Origin: Oscheius dolichura
Taxonomy: Eukaryota > Nematoda > Chromadorea > Rhabditida > Rhabditidae
Direction of reading: 5' to 3'
Length of the DNA stretch: 64,000 nt
Assembly (NCBI GenBank): GCA_932521035.1
Contig: OW051495.1
Location: 8,990,001-9,054,000 of the forward strand
In this document: positions 10,450-21,453 of the stretch, one piece after another
How positions within the stretch are numbered: the stretch's first letter is position 1
How the letters are laid out: every line of letters begins with the position of its first letter
Made by a program: the position numbers and the translations under genes
The notes under the pieces: generated by a model
Database searches by the model: none
The model's input: only the letters and a program-made list of their open reading frames with translations
What the model was told of the DNA's origin: nothing

Positions 10450-11562
10450 ATGACCTTTCCTCTTCTTGCTCTTCATTCAACTTTCCTAGAACAAGTTATC
10501 ACAAAAGTTAGTTTTTTAACCTTCTTTTATACAATCGTTTCAGTTTACGCCGAACGCTTATTTTCGCCTGCAGCAGACTTGCCGAGATGTGAAGAAGTTG
10601 ATTGAAAAGAGTCGTAGTATTTCGATCCACGTAGACCCTCGGTCGGTCTTCCCAGTATGGTTTTCTTCGGAATTTACCTGCAACAACGTGGAGATCGACA
10701 GAAAATGTCTTCATGGAATCCGCCTGAATCATGTTGTCTTATTAAATTAGTGCATTCATTTTCTATCGTACACATAAAACTTTTATAGACGTTGTGAAGG
10801 ACTGTGCAGAGCTCTGTAATTTCTTCAAAAACATAACCTGTAAAGAACTACAGTTGTCAGAGTACCCAGAATGGAATACAAAGCAATATGTGGCTATTAT
10901 AAACGCCCTAAAACCTATCAAGATTACCGGCTAGCTCGATGAGTTAGGCACCCTAGAGTCGCTTCTACATTCAAAAACACTGGTTAGTATTACATTTCCC
11001 ACTTTCTGTTTATTTTCTCCTTCTAGAAAAGCGTAATGATTCACACAAATTTCAAGATGGTGGCTATGGCGGCAACAAAGCTACTCGCCAGATTGTCGGA
11101 ATTGAAACTTGAGACGCAGTGTTCATCGGAGGACGTGGTTGGTCTGCTTCGATCTGTTTTACAGGTGAAAATATCGAAAAACCTTCTAATTTGTCTGAAA
11201 TTTAGATCTTTTGGACCCAGCCTATGCCAAATCTTTACAAGTTCGACTTACATACAGGTGGAGTCGGCTGGCCTTCTAAAGAAGAACTTGAAGAACGCTT
11301 GTGTGGAATGAATGTGAAGATTGCGAGTGCTTCTAACAATCTCTTTGACCTTACCATGGATCTAAACACAATCCCTCAACACTTTCCTTCCCACACGTTC
11401 TGTAACATCACTATGAACTTGGATGGTCGGCATACATGTGTCCACTTATCGTACGGTCAATACGAATTCCCAGACGACTTTCCTGGATGGATAAAATTAA
11501 GAAAAAGTATTCAAAGAAGTGTGCTCCATTTCAAACTGTTTAACCCATTAATCTCCAAATGA
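10450..11562 (+). pseudogene. F-box / FTH-like protein, probably broken
   Basis: The first two exons encode an F-box-like start: FPLLALHSTFLEQVITK joined across an intron to FTPNAYFRLQQTCRDVKKLIEKS. Later exons (about 10790-10984, 11028-11164 and 11206-11562) encode a leucine-rich, FTH/DUF38-like region (CKELQLSEYPEW; LGTLESLLHSKTL; ARLSELKLETQC) ending in DDFPGWIKLRKSIQRSVLHFKLF. Proteins of this kind are substrate adaptors of SCF ubiquitin ligases, and the family is greatly expanded in nematodes. Two fa faults are visible. No donor after LHGIRLNH joins the next exon in frame, and a TAG interrupts KPIKITG-LDELG near 10934. An unusual splice could rescue one fault, so pseudogene is likely rather than certain. 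Confidence 0.55.
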
Positions 11563-12465
11563 ATCATTTCCTAATAGTAGGCATTGAAAAGAGTCCGCTT
11601 TCCCGGTGCGCACTTTGTTCGACTGCGAGAAAAAAGACTGGGAAAGTTGTCTCTATAAAAGTCTCTATAAACTGAGATCGGGCCATAATCGTCGTCTTCT
11701 TCTCGTGTATATCGATTATGGGGGCGTTTGTGTTGCATTTTCTCTGTCTCTGAGTGGAGTTATTTGTGCCAGCAATCTGCAAAGTCGTTAATTAATATTC
11801 TATGCGTAACTGTGTGTGCGTATTTGGAAGGCCGTATAAAAGCGTTTCTCTCTCTCTCTCTCCGCCAGTCTGCACTGCTGCTTTTCTATCTCTCTAAACC
11901 ATTGCTTGCTAGGTTTCTCAAAACATCTCTCTCTTACCTGGACAAACAGATGACAACGCCAGATCATTCAACGGGGTTTCTTTTCTCGTTGCAGAACGGA
12001 ATTTTGCGAAATTGTCTTTACACAAATAAGTGCATACCGCTTCTCTTCCCTCCTCTTTCTCTCCCCTGTACTTGCACCATAACAATCGGATGACGAAGCT
12101 TGTACGCAGAGAGTGGAGCCTGACCTCACCGCTTGCAACGAAAAACAGCGAGACATCCTGTTGACAAGCAAGCGCTTGCTGCGTACCATGTCTCTTTTTC
12201 TCCCCAAGCACGTCAATGTCTGTTCCAAAATTCGATTTTCTCATCAAATCTTTCGGCCTCTGTGTCAGATCTTTTGTAAAATGAGTCTACCGGCCCATTA
12301 GTCACAAAGCCCCCGAGAATGATCTATGCTATTGTTTCTCCTATTCGCAAATCATCTCATTGTAGTCATCGATTGTGCACAAATCCTCACAAACGTTATG
12401 TTTTTTCCTGACACGAACAGTTCTTTCTTTCCAATTCTCGTTTCTAGGCCGATTTCTGGCTGACT
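11563..12465. promoter_or_regulatory. Intergenic region with TATA-like box upstream of LAPTM-like copy 3
   Basis: No coding exon is supported. A TATAAAA at 11835-11841 is followed by a long CT-repeat tract (about 11846-11862). A candidate trans-splice acceptor TTTCTAG lies at about 12441-12447, just before the start codon of copy 3. Other pyrimidine-rich stretches are scattered through the interval. Confidence 0.35.
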
Positions 12466-13312
12466 ATGTCAAGAATGCGAGCCTCTTCCCCTCCGCCTCC
12501 ATACTCTCATGAGATGGGAGTTAATGTTGATGAGCCGCCACCGGGCTACTTTTCCAAGTACGACAACGACTATTTCTGTTGTTGGGAGACTTTTCATGTC
12601 AATGTAAGTCCTTTAATTTTTTACTGTTTTGAACAAAAAATACGTTCAGGCTGCTGCCCTTCTCATCGCCACAAGCATGAGTATTCTTTTCGTTATTGAA
12701 ATGATCTGTGCTTTTGCAGATACCTCACTGGAAAGATACGCTTGGGTAGGTCTTTTTACCATTTCACATGCTTTCATCCAGTCTACCAGCTCTTAAAATT
12801 TCAATTGGAAGGAATCCAATAGGCTGTGAAGGTGTAGAGTCATACCAATTCTTGAATCTTTCAGTTCGTGCTGCTGATCCCTTGTTTTTCTACAGTAATA
12901 CTCCTATTTGGTGGAGTTCTTCGTAAAAATCATCACTGCTTCGTCCCAGCCAGATATATCTTCCTGGCAATGGTTGCAGCCGGCGTCTACCGATTTATCA
13001 GGATCTCCTGTGTCGTGAGTGATATTATAGTGAGTTTTTGTACCCTTTAACATTCCAACTATTCCAAAATTATTCGTTTTCCTTTGTATTATTATATGGT
13101 TTCAGGAATTCCCAAAAATTGGCCCCTTTCCAACAGACGAAGCCATCAAAGAGGGCCCGCTGTTGTGGATTGTCCTGACTCTCTTGCAAGTTATCGTGGC
13201 CTCGTGGTTCTACAAAATTTTGACTAAATCTTACCGATATTACAAGGATAGGAAGATCTATCTGAAGAACACAATTCATGTGGACAATAACTCCGATGAA
13301 GATGAAGAATAA
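12466..13312 (+). CDS. LAPTM-like four-transmembrane protein 3, with N-terminal PY motifs
   Basis: Exons 12466-12603, 12650-12745, 12865-13029 and 13106-13312 give 201 residues. The cytoplasmic N-terminus carries two PPxY motifs (PPPY at residues 10-13, PPGY at 25-28), then YFCCWETFHVN in place of the CCC...H cluster, and four hydrophobic segments. The tail YRYYKDRKIYLKN ends in an acidic run. LAPTM4/5 proteins use PY motifs, usually at the C-terminus, to bind NEDD4-type ubiquitin ligases for lysosomal sorting. PY motifs on an N-terminal tail would be a family variation. The exon lengths differ from copies 4-6 but the intron positions correspond. Confidence 0.75.
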
Positions 13313-13630
13313 GCTCAATGGAGCCATACACGTGGTATACCCTCACTTTTACAACACATTCCTGATACTTTCAGCGATTTTCTAACAAGAAATTCTCCAT
13401 AAACTTTCTGTATTTATCAGTTATCTCAAATAAAGGAATCTATTACATCTAGCCTTGAATATTCATTCTGGAAAATCGAATTGTTTCCGGAAATCGGGCA
13501 TATTTTGGCGTCATTCACGGATAATTATTGATTTTTTCCATCTTTGAACAAAGCCAACTGACCAATATTGCGTTCGCTTCTTCTGGTCATTCGCGTTTAC
13601 TCAAAATCTATAACACTGTTTCTCGGCTGA
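13313..13630. other. Intergenic, no supported gene
   Basis: AT-rich spacer. AATAAA near 13431 may serve the LAPTM-like copy 3 transcript. Confidence 0.4.
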
Positions 13631-16191
13631 ATGAGGTCGACGTACCTTTTACCTCTCCTGTTTTATCTTTCTTTGGCGCAAGGAGATATTTTGTCAGTCG
13701 ACTATGGCGACTCGGATTTCTGTACTTGCCAGACAAGAACCTTTGGTGACGACGAGATGAACGCGACAATTAAATTTGTGCAGACCAAGTAAGTTTTAGG
13801 CGTTTACCGACAAGCGCTGTTGATTACCGTTCATAGACGTCTTCCATGAAGATTAGAGCGTCTTTTTGTGGGAGTTATTTCGAGAATAAAGGACCCAGTT
13901 TATGGAGAGAATGAAAATATCAAAGTTACTGTAATTCTTCTCTTTCAGAAAGTGCCCAGAACCTGTAACTTGCCTCGTTTACATCAAGCCTCTTCCCGAT
14001 CATATTGTTTCCCTTGAAGATAAATATATTTGGGCCTACTACAATGGAGCATTTAAAGTATCCTACTACCAAGGTGAAACGGACGAAAAGGACATGATTC
14101 CCATGGCGTAGGTATCATTTTCAATCCGTTAATTTACAATAACCTCTAGGTATCATCAAATGAGCCAGATGGTTTCGGACACACCTCCTGGAGTTGGTAT
14201 ATTTATAAACTACACGAGAGACGCCAATCAGACCGGATATGATTTTGGCTTTGGCTTTGAACGGATCCCCGTTAGTGAGGCAAGGAAAATCTGCCCTCCG
14301 CCGGTGTTGAACGTCACCTCTGCTAAGCAAACAGTGTCGGCTGACAATTGGCCTAAGAATGGATGCGCCTTCCGTATCCAGGCGGATAGGCCTGGGATTA
14401 CTATGCTCAACAGTTGTCCATTCGGCTGGGGATCGAGTTTGAGACTGATGTGGAAGAGGAATATGATTCAGCCGGAAGTAAAGACGCATTCTTATAATAC
14501 AGGGTCATGGTACACTCTTGACCAGGGAACGGATGTCCTTTTCAAGGCAGCCAATGAAGATGTACGAAAGTGTGAATTGAGCTTCGTTTCTCCCGAATAT
14601 AATCGTAAGTTTTGATTTCTATATAAAGAGAAAGGAATATTTCAGCGTGTAATTGTTCCAAGGAACTCTACACCCTCGCCCCTGGCGAAACGCTCCACCT
14701 TGAGTCTCCTGGCTTCCCCGAGATGTTCTGCCCAATGGCAAACTGTCACTATTATGTGAACTTGACTACAAAAGAAAATCACGACCTTATGAACACCTTC
14801 GTCATTGAAACGATCCACCTCCCTCAAGGGGAGAAAGAAGAAGTGTCGTTTAAAATGAATGGGGAGAAAATACAGTAAGTCATATGTCTTACGATCATTT
14901 TAATCGTTTTACAGACTTGAAAAGTGGTTCGGGAAGACGAGTATGAATATTTTGACAGGAGAAATGTTGGAAATTGACTACACAGCATTGTCTGTACTCT
15001 CATCGGAACATGGATTCTCTATGAACATCACGGCCTACAAACAACCACACGGTAAGATACAGTTTTTGAAGCAGGGGCCGCAAGGGGCTCAAAAAAACAA
15101 AGGCTAGCTTTGGCCACTTTTATCTTTGAAATGACCCGGGACTCTTTTTCCAGACTGCCGCTGTCCCTCCAACAGTCCCAAAGTCTTCACAACAGACGAC
15201 AGCCACGAGATGTCAATTCCCCCTCACTGTACCCATATGATGTGCCGTTTTGCTATGCAAAACTCTTCCAAACTTCCTCAGGTACCTAGAAAGAACTTCG
15301 GTGTCTTTAAATCTACTGTACTTAAGATTCTTCACCTGGATGTTGACTACACCTTCCATAGTGACGTCCTCCATGTCAAAGGAGACCATGAATTCCTGCT
15401 CCATACCGAGCCGAAGTTGAGACAGAATCACAGCAGTGACATACAGTCTAACAGCTCCCAGGTCATGGTCACCTATCTACGGCAAGGAGTTCGTCCAGAA
15501 CTGAACAAGACCTCAGAATTGAAGATGAAGTGGCATTGGGTTACTAAAGACGGTAAGTTCTCTATTTTCTATAAGGTCTCAAAAACCTTTCAGAATGTTC
15601 CTGTGGAGTTACTTCCTTCAAGGCAGAAGCAACCAAATGGGATGCCTTCTACTCCCCACGTCATCCTCAAGATTACTGTAACAATGTAGACTGTACCTAC
15701 AATGTCTCGGCTCCGGAAGGACATCATCTTCAATTTATGATTTATCCCTTCGAGACGGAAATTCATCGGGATGTATTGAAATTCTTCGAGGGGAAGAAGG
15801 TGTTGACACAAATGAGTGGCCACTATGGGCGTCCCACCACTATCGAAACTCTCGACCAACACGGAACAGTCACCTTCCACTCGGATTCTAGCATCGTTTC
15901 CAAGTTTGTCACGTTCTTTACCTGTTTATGATTCGTTTCAGAGGATTCAAAGTCGCTTTCATTGCTGTACCGAATGTCGGTTACGTTCCACAAGGAGCTA
16001 GGGGAGGATATATTGGCAGTGTTGCCATCGGAACCGGCATTCTTATCTTGGTCATGCTAATTGCTCTTTGCATCTTCCTGGCCTACAAGAAAGACCTTCT
16101 CAAGCGGACCAGAATCACTCTGGAGAATCCTAACTACACATTTTCTGCCAATTCGGAAGAAATTATGATGGTTCTTGATGACAAAGAATGA
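13631..16191 (+). CDS. CUB-like type I membrane receptor with NPxY tail
   Basis: Eight exons (13631-13788, 13949-14107, 14150-14604, 14646-14874, 14915-15051, 15154-15552, 15594-15903, 15942-16191) give 698 residues. A signal peptide covers residues 1-18. The ectodomain has modules that open with C-x-C at residues 31, 259, 381 and 514. The last is clearly CUB-like (YCNNVDCTYNVSAPEGHHL ... MSGHYG ... TVTFHSDSSIVSKGFKVAF). The three later modules each begin immediately after a phase-1 exon border, a sign of exon duplication. Many N-x-S/T sites occur. One membrane span lies at 642-664. The short tail contains NPNY (678-681), a classical clathrin-adaptor signal, so uptake of an extracellular ligand is a fair inference. 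The ligand is unknown. Confidence 0.82.
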
Positions 16192-17098
16192 AAATAAAAT
16201 ATTCGGGGATTTTGAAAGCATTTTCTGGTGCAACGGGAATTTCTGGAACAGGACTAGGGGGTGTTCTGGGGGTTTCTTCATTGAAATCTAGTTTGAAACC
16301 TTTCTGTGGCTTTCCCCTGGTTAGGCCTTTCATCGTTTCTGTTAGGCTAGAAAGGGATATGGTCTGAACTTTTGACCCCCTTTTATGAATCAATCTTGTT
16401 TATCCGTTGTTTTTCGCTTTGCACTCCTCTTGCAACGGTACTAGTAAACAAGACGGAAGCTATTGCTTTGAGAAGGACAGCCCGTTTTCTTACTCTACTC
16501 ACTTTCCTGGCTAAAATCCGATAAGCCACGTTTCGTATGATTTACGACGAATTCTGCCATCACTGTGAACAGCCCCTTTTCTCACGTCATCTCCTCTCTT
16601 CCCATTGTTTTATACCCATACTAATAAGCTGCCCTTTTTCTAGACAGCGTTCGGTTTCGAAACACCAGATCGTTTGCTTACCGGTACTGCGGGGTCTTTC
16701 TGTGTCATCCTCCTGCAGAGACTCCGGCTAGCCCACTTCGAGAACATTTCATCATATCTGTCAGGACTCTAAAGTGCTAAAACAGCTCTGTCTGGCCTGC
16801 TAAAGGTCGGAGAGAGAGGGCGCGATACACATACCCTGGTTAGTCGACCTCCTGTTGAGTCCATCTGCTTCTTCTTCCCTGACATTTTCTCCACCTCATA
16901 ATGTTTTCTATACAAGCGCCCGATTATTATATTATCGAATTCTATCGCGTCTTTTGTAAACAGTGTGGAAATCTCACGTGAGCTGTTATGGTCCGTCTTG
17001 ACCACAGCTGGCCTACAGCGATCTCCTCTCCTTTTTAGTTGGCTTCATTTCTTCGCTTTCTCTTCTCTCAAAGTATATACAATTTTAGTCAGGGTGAA
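16192..17098. other. Intergenic, no supported gene
   Basis: No supported exon on either strand. AATAAA occurs within AAAATAAAATATTC just after the CUB-like gene's stop (about 16194). A candidate trans-splice acceptor (TTTTAGTCAG) lies just before the next start. Confidence 0.45.
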
Positions 17099-17914
17099 AT
17101 GGATAAGCCCCTGATTGGCAACCATTCCTTCCAATGGAACTCAAAAGTCCCTCGACAGACGAGAACCAAGACGAGCCGTCATTTCTATCTGTTTGGATTT
17201 GTCCACTGCTCGGTAAGCCTCTCATTCCCCTGATTTTTGAATAAAGTAACTTTTAGACAGTTGCTTACTGTACCAGTCTCATAAAAATCATGTTGGGCTT
17301 TGTATTTTCATTTTTCCTGTTCTACACTTGGTTCCAACTAGCTTCGTTTACAGACAATTGGATTGGCGGCGTTTTTCTGGTCAGTTGAATTCTATTTTCG
17401 GAATACAGTACTCTTTCAGGTACCCGTTTCCTTCATATTTGCTTTGGATGCTACCGTTTTACTCTGTTACATCGTATGCTGTGGCCAGAATGTTGAGACC
17501 GCCGATACCATGGTCACTGCATGGAGTAGCTGGCTTACGTTTAGCATTGGTTTTGCCATCGTCAATTTCTGGCTTATTTTCCGGCAGTTACTTTATTCCG
17601 GAAACGAGGTGAGTCCATTTCTTATTTTTTTTTCTTCAAAATTGGATCCGTTCTTCTAGGATGCTTTCAAAAACGGAGCTCTATACCACCTCCTCAATGG
17701 AACTGACTCATCCGCAAGGATTTATATTGGAATTAGCCTCAGTCTCATTCCGTTCCTGTTTTGTGCTATCTCTTGGTATTCAGCTGTTCTCTACAAGGGA
17801 TATCTTCAAGCCCCTACTTCTCTTGACAAGACGATTCTTGTCGAAGAAGGCGTGGATGCTCTCGAACTTCCAAATTTTCGCGAGATCCCGAAGATTCGCG
17901 GTGGAATGGTCTAG
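17099..17914 (+). CDS. LAPTM-like four-transmembrane protein 4
   Basis: Exons 17099-17212, 17257-17379, 17420-17608 and 17660-17914 give 226 residues. The N-terminus is basic (RQTRTKTSRHFYLFGFVHCS) and has lost the paired cysteines but keeps the terminal VHC. Four hydrophobic segments follow. The tail replaces the R-C-Y-x-Y block with VLYKGYLQ and a long acidic extension (VEEGVDALELPNF). Exon 2 (123 nt) matches copy 6 and exon 3 (189 nt) matches copies 2, 5 and 6. The donor of intron 2 is GTCAGT, a form also used in copies 5 and 6. This is the most divergent member, accepted because of its layout and position in the array. Confidence 0.68.
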
Positions 17915-19368
17915 CCTCTCAAAGATCCCTTTTACCGTTCCGAAAAGCCTGATAGTTGCACTGGAAACGGGCTATAACCCCCATTTTCCCATTCTTTTTG
18001 CCAATTTTATCTTTTTTTTCCAACTTGTAAGGGTACTATTATGTTGTAAGACTGTATTTTACGGTAAAAATTGCTCCCATTCGGCTAATAAAGCAATACT
18101 TTTAAAGCAAAAACCACGGTGGTGCATTATCTGGTCAAAGAAAATAAAAACAAGTGGGTTCATCCTCCCCTCGCCGCCATTGATTGGAAGCAGCTGTTGG
18201 TGACCTCTCTGTTTTCAAGCTTATCGGCTCTCTTTTGTCATTTTCCCTCCTTTATTTTCTTGATTTTGTTGACTAATAGAAGACCTTATGATGTCCTTAA
18301 CTGAAGTAGCCCATTAGGATAAAAGCAATAATGTGAAACTAGAGAGTGGGCTAGAAATTAGTGATGGGTGGCAAATAGCCGCAGCGGAAGGGGGGACAGA
18401 CCACGTGAGCATTATGTATACACAACAGCCCCTTGCGCAACAGGGCCCGTCGTTTACGCATCGCTTGTTTTGCTCGGATTCTTTCTTTACTTTTCTGGAT
18501 CCTTTTTCTTTTCGAAAGTTTTAGGAAGCAAAAGAGCAGCATCTATTTTTGTTTTCCTTTCCACTGCCCGTGTTATCACAGGCCATCATAACCCCGCTGT
18601 AATAGAGATTAATCAGTTTCGTTATTCAACCATTGATCCAACACAATATCTTGCTACGTAGCTCAATCACGCGGTCTTGATCCGATTTATTTCCCAGTTT
18701 ATGACTGTCTTATGAGAAAAAATTGGCTGCTTATCCCCTTCTTTGGCCAGTGACCAATGCGCCAACAAGTATCCCCTGGGGCCCTTCTAACTGCTTTTGG
18801 CCGTGAGCAAAGTGTAACGTGAACAAATTCTCATGGTTTCCATAATACTCCTGCTACGCCAAAGGCTCGTGTACCTTAGTAAAACGTCCCTGAGCCTGCT
18901 TTCACTTGAAAAGAAGGAAATCGGAGAGGTTTGAGGCCATCTAAAGAGCACTTCAAAGAGGTAGAGTCCATTTGGATCTTGAAGTATAAAGCCCTCCAAA
19001 AGCCCTCAAAATGCGATCCATTTGTAACCAAATTTTGACTGAAACATGCTTGTGGCTCTCGCTTGCCTGGTTGTTAGTCTCTCTTTTGCTTTTCCCCGTC
19101 AATTTTGCTCATTTTAAAGTAGCCTCCAACCAGTTAGCAATGCCTCTTCAATCCACACCATTTCATTAGAACTCTCGATCCGCTGCAGAGCAACCATTTA
19201 ACAATTCTGTTTGGGACGGGCCGCACGGTGTCGAAACAGCCCATATCGCTACGGCTCAATGAGGTTTCTAGTCCGAATTCTGTTGAGAATCCGTTCTCCT
19301 TCGTTTTTCAGCTTTACTTTCTCAAATTCTTTTCCGTCCGACTTTGTTATTTATTGAAATCTTCAGAT
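17915..19368. other. Intergenic, no supported gene
   Basis: AATAAA at about 18084 may end the copy 4 transcript. Open frames at 18119-18304 and 18368-18661 encode hydrophobic peptides. They have no start context, splice partner or similarity to the array members, so they are not called. A TTCAG directly before the copy 5 start codon is a likely trans-splice site. Confidence 0.4.
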
Positions 19369-20137
19369 ATGAAGCCCTTGCCCGGTGAGAATGTCTTTCC
19401 CCATTATGATGAGAAATATATCTGTAGGAAAGGATGTTGCGGCGAGATTCACTCTAAGGTAAGTCACTCTTTTTTCTTCCAAAAATAGTCTCCGTTCAGA
19501 GAGGAGCCGAACGGATCGGTATGCTCATGCCTATAATTCTTCTCGCCCCTTTGTACAAAGTTTTTGGATTGGGTTGGTCAGGTGAGATCAATCCGGCCTG
19601 GGTCAGTGACATTTTCTTCCATCAAAGGCAGTATTTTAGCTCGCTTTGCTGTTATTTGAACTGATCTGTACAATTTTGTTCTTCATCGGTACAAGAGAGA
19701 GAAAATCCCGTTTTATTCTGCCTTTCATCTTTATGTGGGCCCTCTTCTTCCTCTATTCCGTTTTCGCCTTCATTTCACTGGTCTATGTGGCGATTAGTCC
19801 CTCTAGTCATTTGGGGAACACGCTTCGAGTAAGTATTTCTATCCTCTACCAGTCTAATTTCCTTATTTTCAGGGTTTCTACGATGTGGAGCACTATGAAG
19901 GCAAAGAAACATGTAGGCGCCATTTCTACCCGGTTTTTTATTTAAAACCTTTCAGTTTACCGCTGTGCTTTTGGAATATCGGCTGTCATTGTTCTAATCC
20001 TCGCGGTGATTCAAGTCTGGTTCCTGGATGTATTCCGCCGCTGCTACATCTATTTCCGAGACTTTGAACAACACAGGAAGCGTTTTGGAACGGTGGCAGT
20101 CGACCTAGGGCGTGATATTGGTGGCAATAAAGAATAA
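19369..20137 (+). CDS. LAPTM-like four-transmembrane protein 5
   Basis: Exons 19369-19458, 19500-19601, 19640-19828, 19873-19912 and 19956-20137 give 200 residues. It is a canonical member: YICRKGCCGEIHSK before span 1, GTRERKSRF between spans 2 and 3, and the tail RRCYIYFRDFEQHRKRFG, nearly the same as copy 1. Exon 3 is 189 nt. The last coding block is split by a 43-nt phase-1 intron at the same place as in copy 6. Intron 2 uses donor GTCAGT. AATAAA overlaps the stop region (20126-20141). The start sits two bases behind a TTCAG acceptor. Confidence 0.78.
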
Positions 20138-20647
20138 ATAAACATTTATATATTTACTGTTAACCAGAAAATCAGCCGTTCATGGGGAGCACAATTGTTC
20201 TGGGAGAGTTGGCAAGAGCCCATGAGATCGGGAGACTTGTTCAAGGAAAGAATTGATCGAATGGACTCGAAGTAGGCAGACGGCTTTGATCACCTACACA
20301 TTGAGAAGATTTGGCACATGATAGGGCTTTATAGAGGATGTTGAAGGCCACTTCGAAATTGTTGTAGATCCCCGAGGCTCTGGATTTCTGCGCCCATTGG
20401 TTCTATACATTGTTGCTTTCCTCTAGGAGGCAAAAAATCTATCTGTTTCTTTTCCCCCTTATCAATGTATATAGCCCTATCTTTTAGTTTGCAAGTATAG
20501 TAGAAAGAGTCGGATTAACTTACTTTGGAAATCTTACACGGCTCCGATTACACGAGCCGCTAATGGAGAAATTAGACTCGAGATTCTGCTTCTTCTTGTC
20601 TCGTCTGACTACTTTTTCCCAAATCTACTTTTTTCTCTCAATAAGAT
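20138..20647. other. Intergenic, no supported gene
   Basis: Spacer between LAPTM-like copies 5 and 6. Nothing recognised beyond the polyadenylation signal at its left edge. Confidence 0.4.
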
Positions 20648-21453
20648 ATGGCAAGTCTTGTGACAAATCCGCATTTCGACCATTATAAGAAGAAGTATCT
20701 CTGTGAACGGGGATGCTGTTGCGGTCCTGTTCATAGCAAGGTAAAGTACCGTAACTCTCTTTAATTTGGGATTTACAGAAAGCAACGGAGAGTATAGCTT
20801 TGTTAACATTACTGTGCTTAACTTTCCCTATTTATCATTTGGTAGAGAAAGTTCGCAATGGACAGGTAGTCAAGGAGCTATCAAAATGGAACTTTAATAT
20901 GGTCAGGGCATTTCTTTCCCCATCCATTAGAACCCCTCTTCCAGATTCTTCTCCTGCCCTATGCCATTCTCTGTTGCATTTTTCTCTTCCTCGGAACCCG
21001 AAAGATAAAACCACGATTTGTCTACCACTTCGCTGGACTGTGGTCAATAATTCTACTGGTAACAGCGGCTAATTTTATCCTCTTCACGATCAGTACGATA
21101 CTTCCCTTTTCAAGTGTTGCTAAATTTTGGATGGTGAGTTTATTCCCTTTGAAATTGAGGAAGACGACCATTTGGGATAAAATCAGACGATTTCAGGAAC
21201 ATTCGGGGGTTGGTAACGATGTGGAGAAGACTGACGAAATGGGTTAGTTTGTTCTAAAACTGGGGGGAGTAACCGGTGATTTTCAGCCCTGCGGATAACC
21301 TTCAGCTTTGCTGCTACCGTTGCTCTAGGAATATTACTCCTGGATCTGTGGTTCCTGAGCATTATCATCCGTTGCCAGACCTATTTACAAGATTTGGATA
21401 ATTGGAACAAAAGAAGGCATATGGTTGAGCTTGTAGAAGTATCTATTGAATAA
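20648..21453 (+). CDS. LAPTM-like four-transmembrane protein 6
   Basis: Exons 20648-20740, 20779-20901, 20945-21133, 21197-21242 and 21287-21453 give 205 residues. YLCERGCCCGPVHSK precedes span 1, GTRKIKPRF lies between spans 2 and 3, and the tail is RCQTYLQDLDNWNKRRH. Exon 2 (123 nt) and exon 3 (189 nt) match copy 4. The phase-1 intron in the last block matches copy 5. It closes the array. Family architecture points to endosomal-lysosomal membranes, but the sequence does not reveal any transported substrate. Confidence 0.77.

Noticed and set aside
18368-18661. Open frame with a hydrophobic segment between LAPTM-like copies 4 and 5.
   Set aside because: No CC...H block, no tail motif and no matching exon lengths, so it is not another array member.
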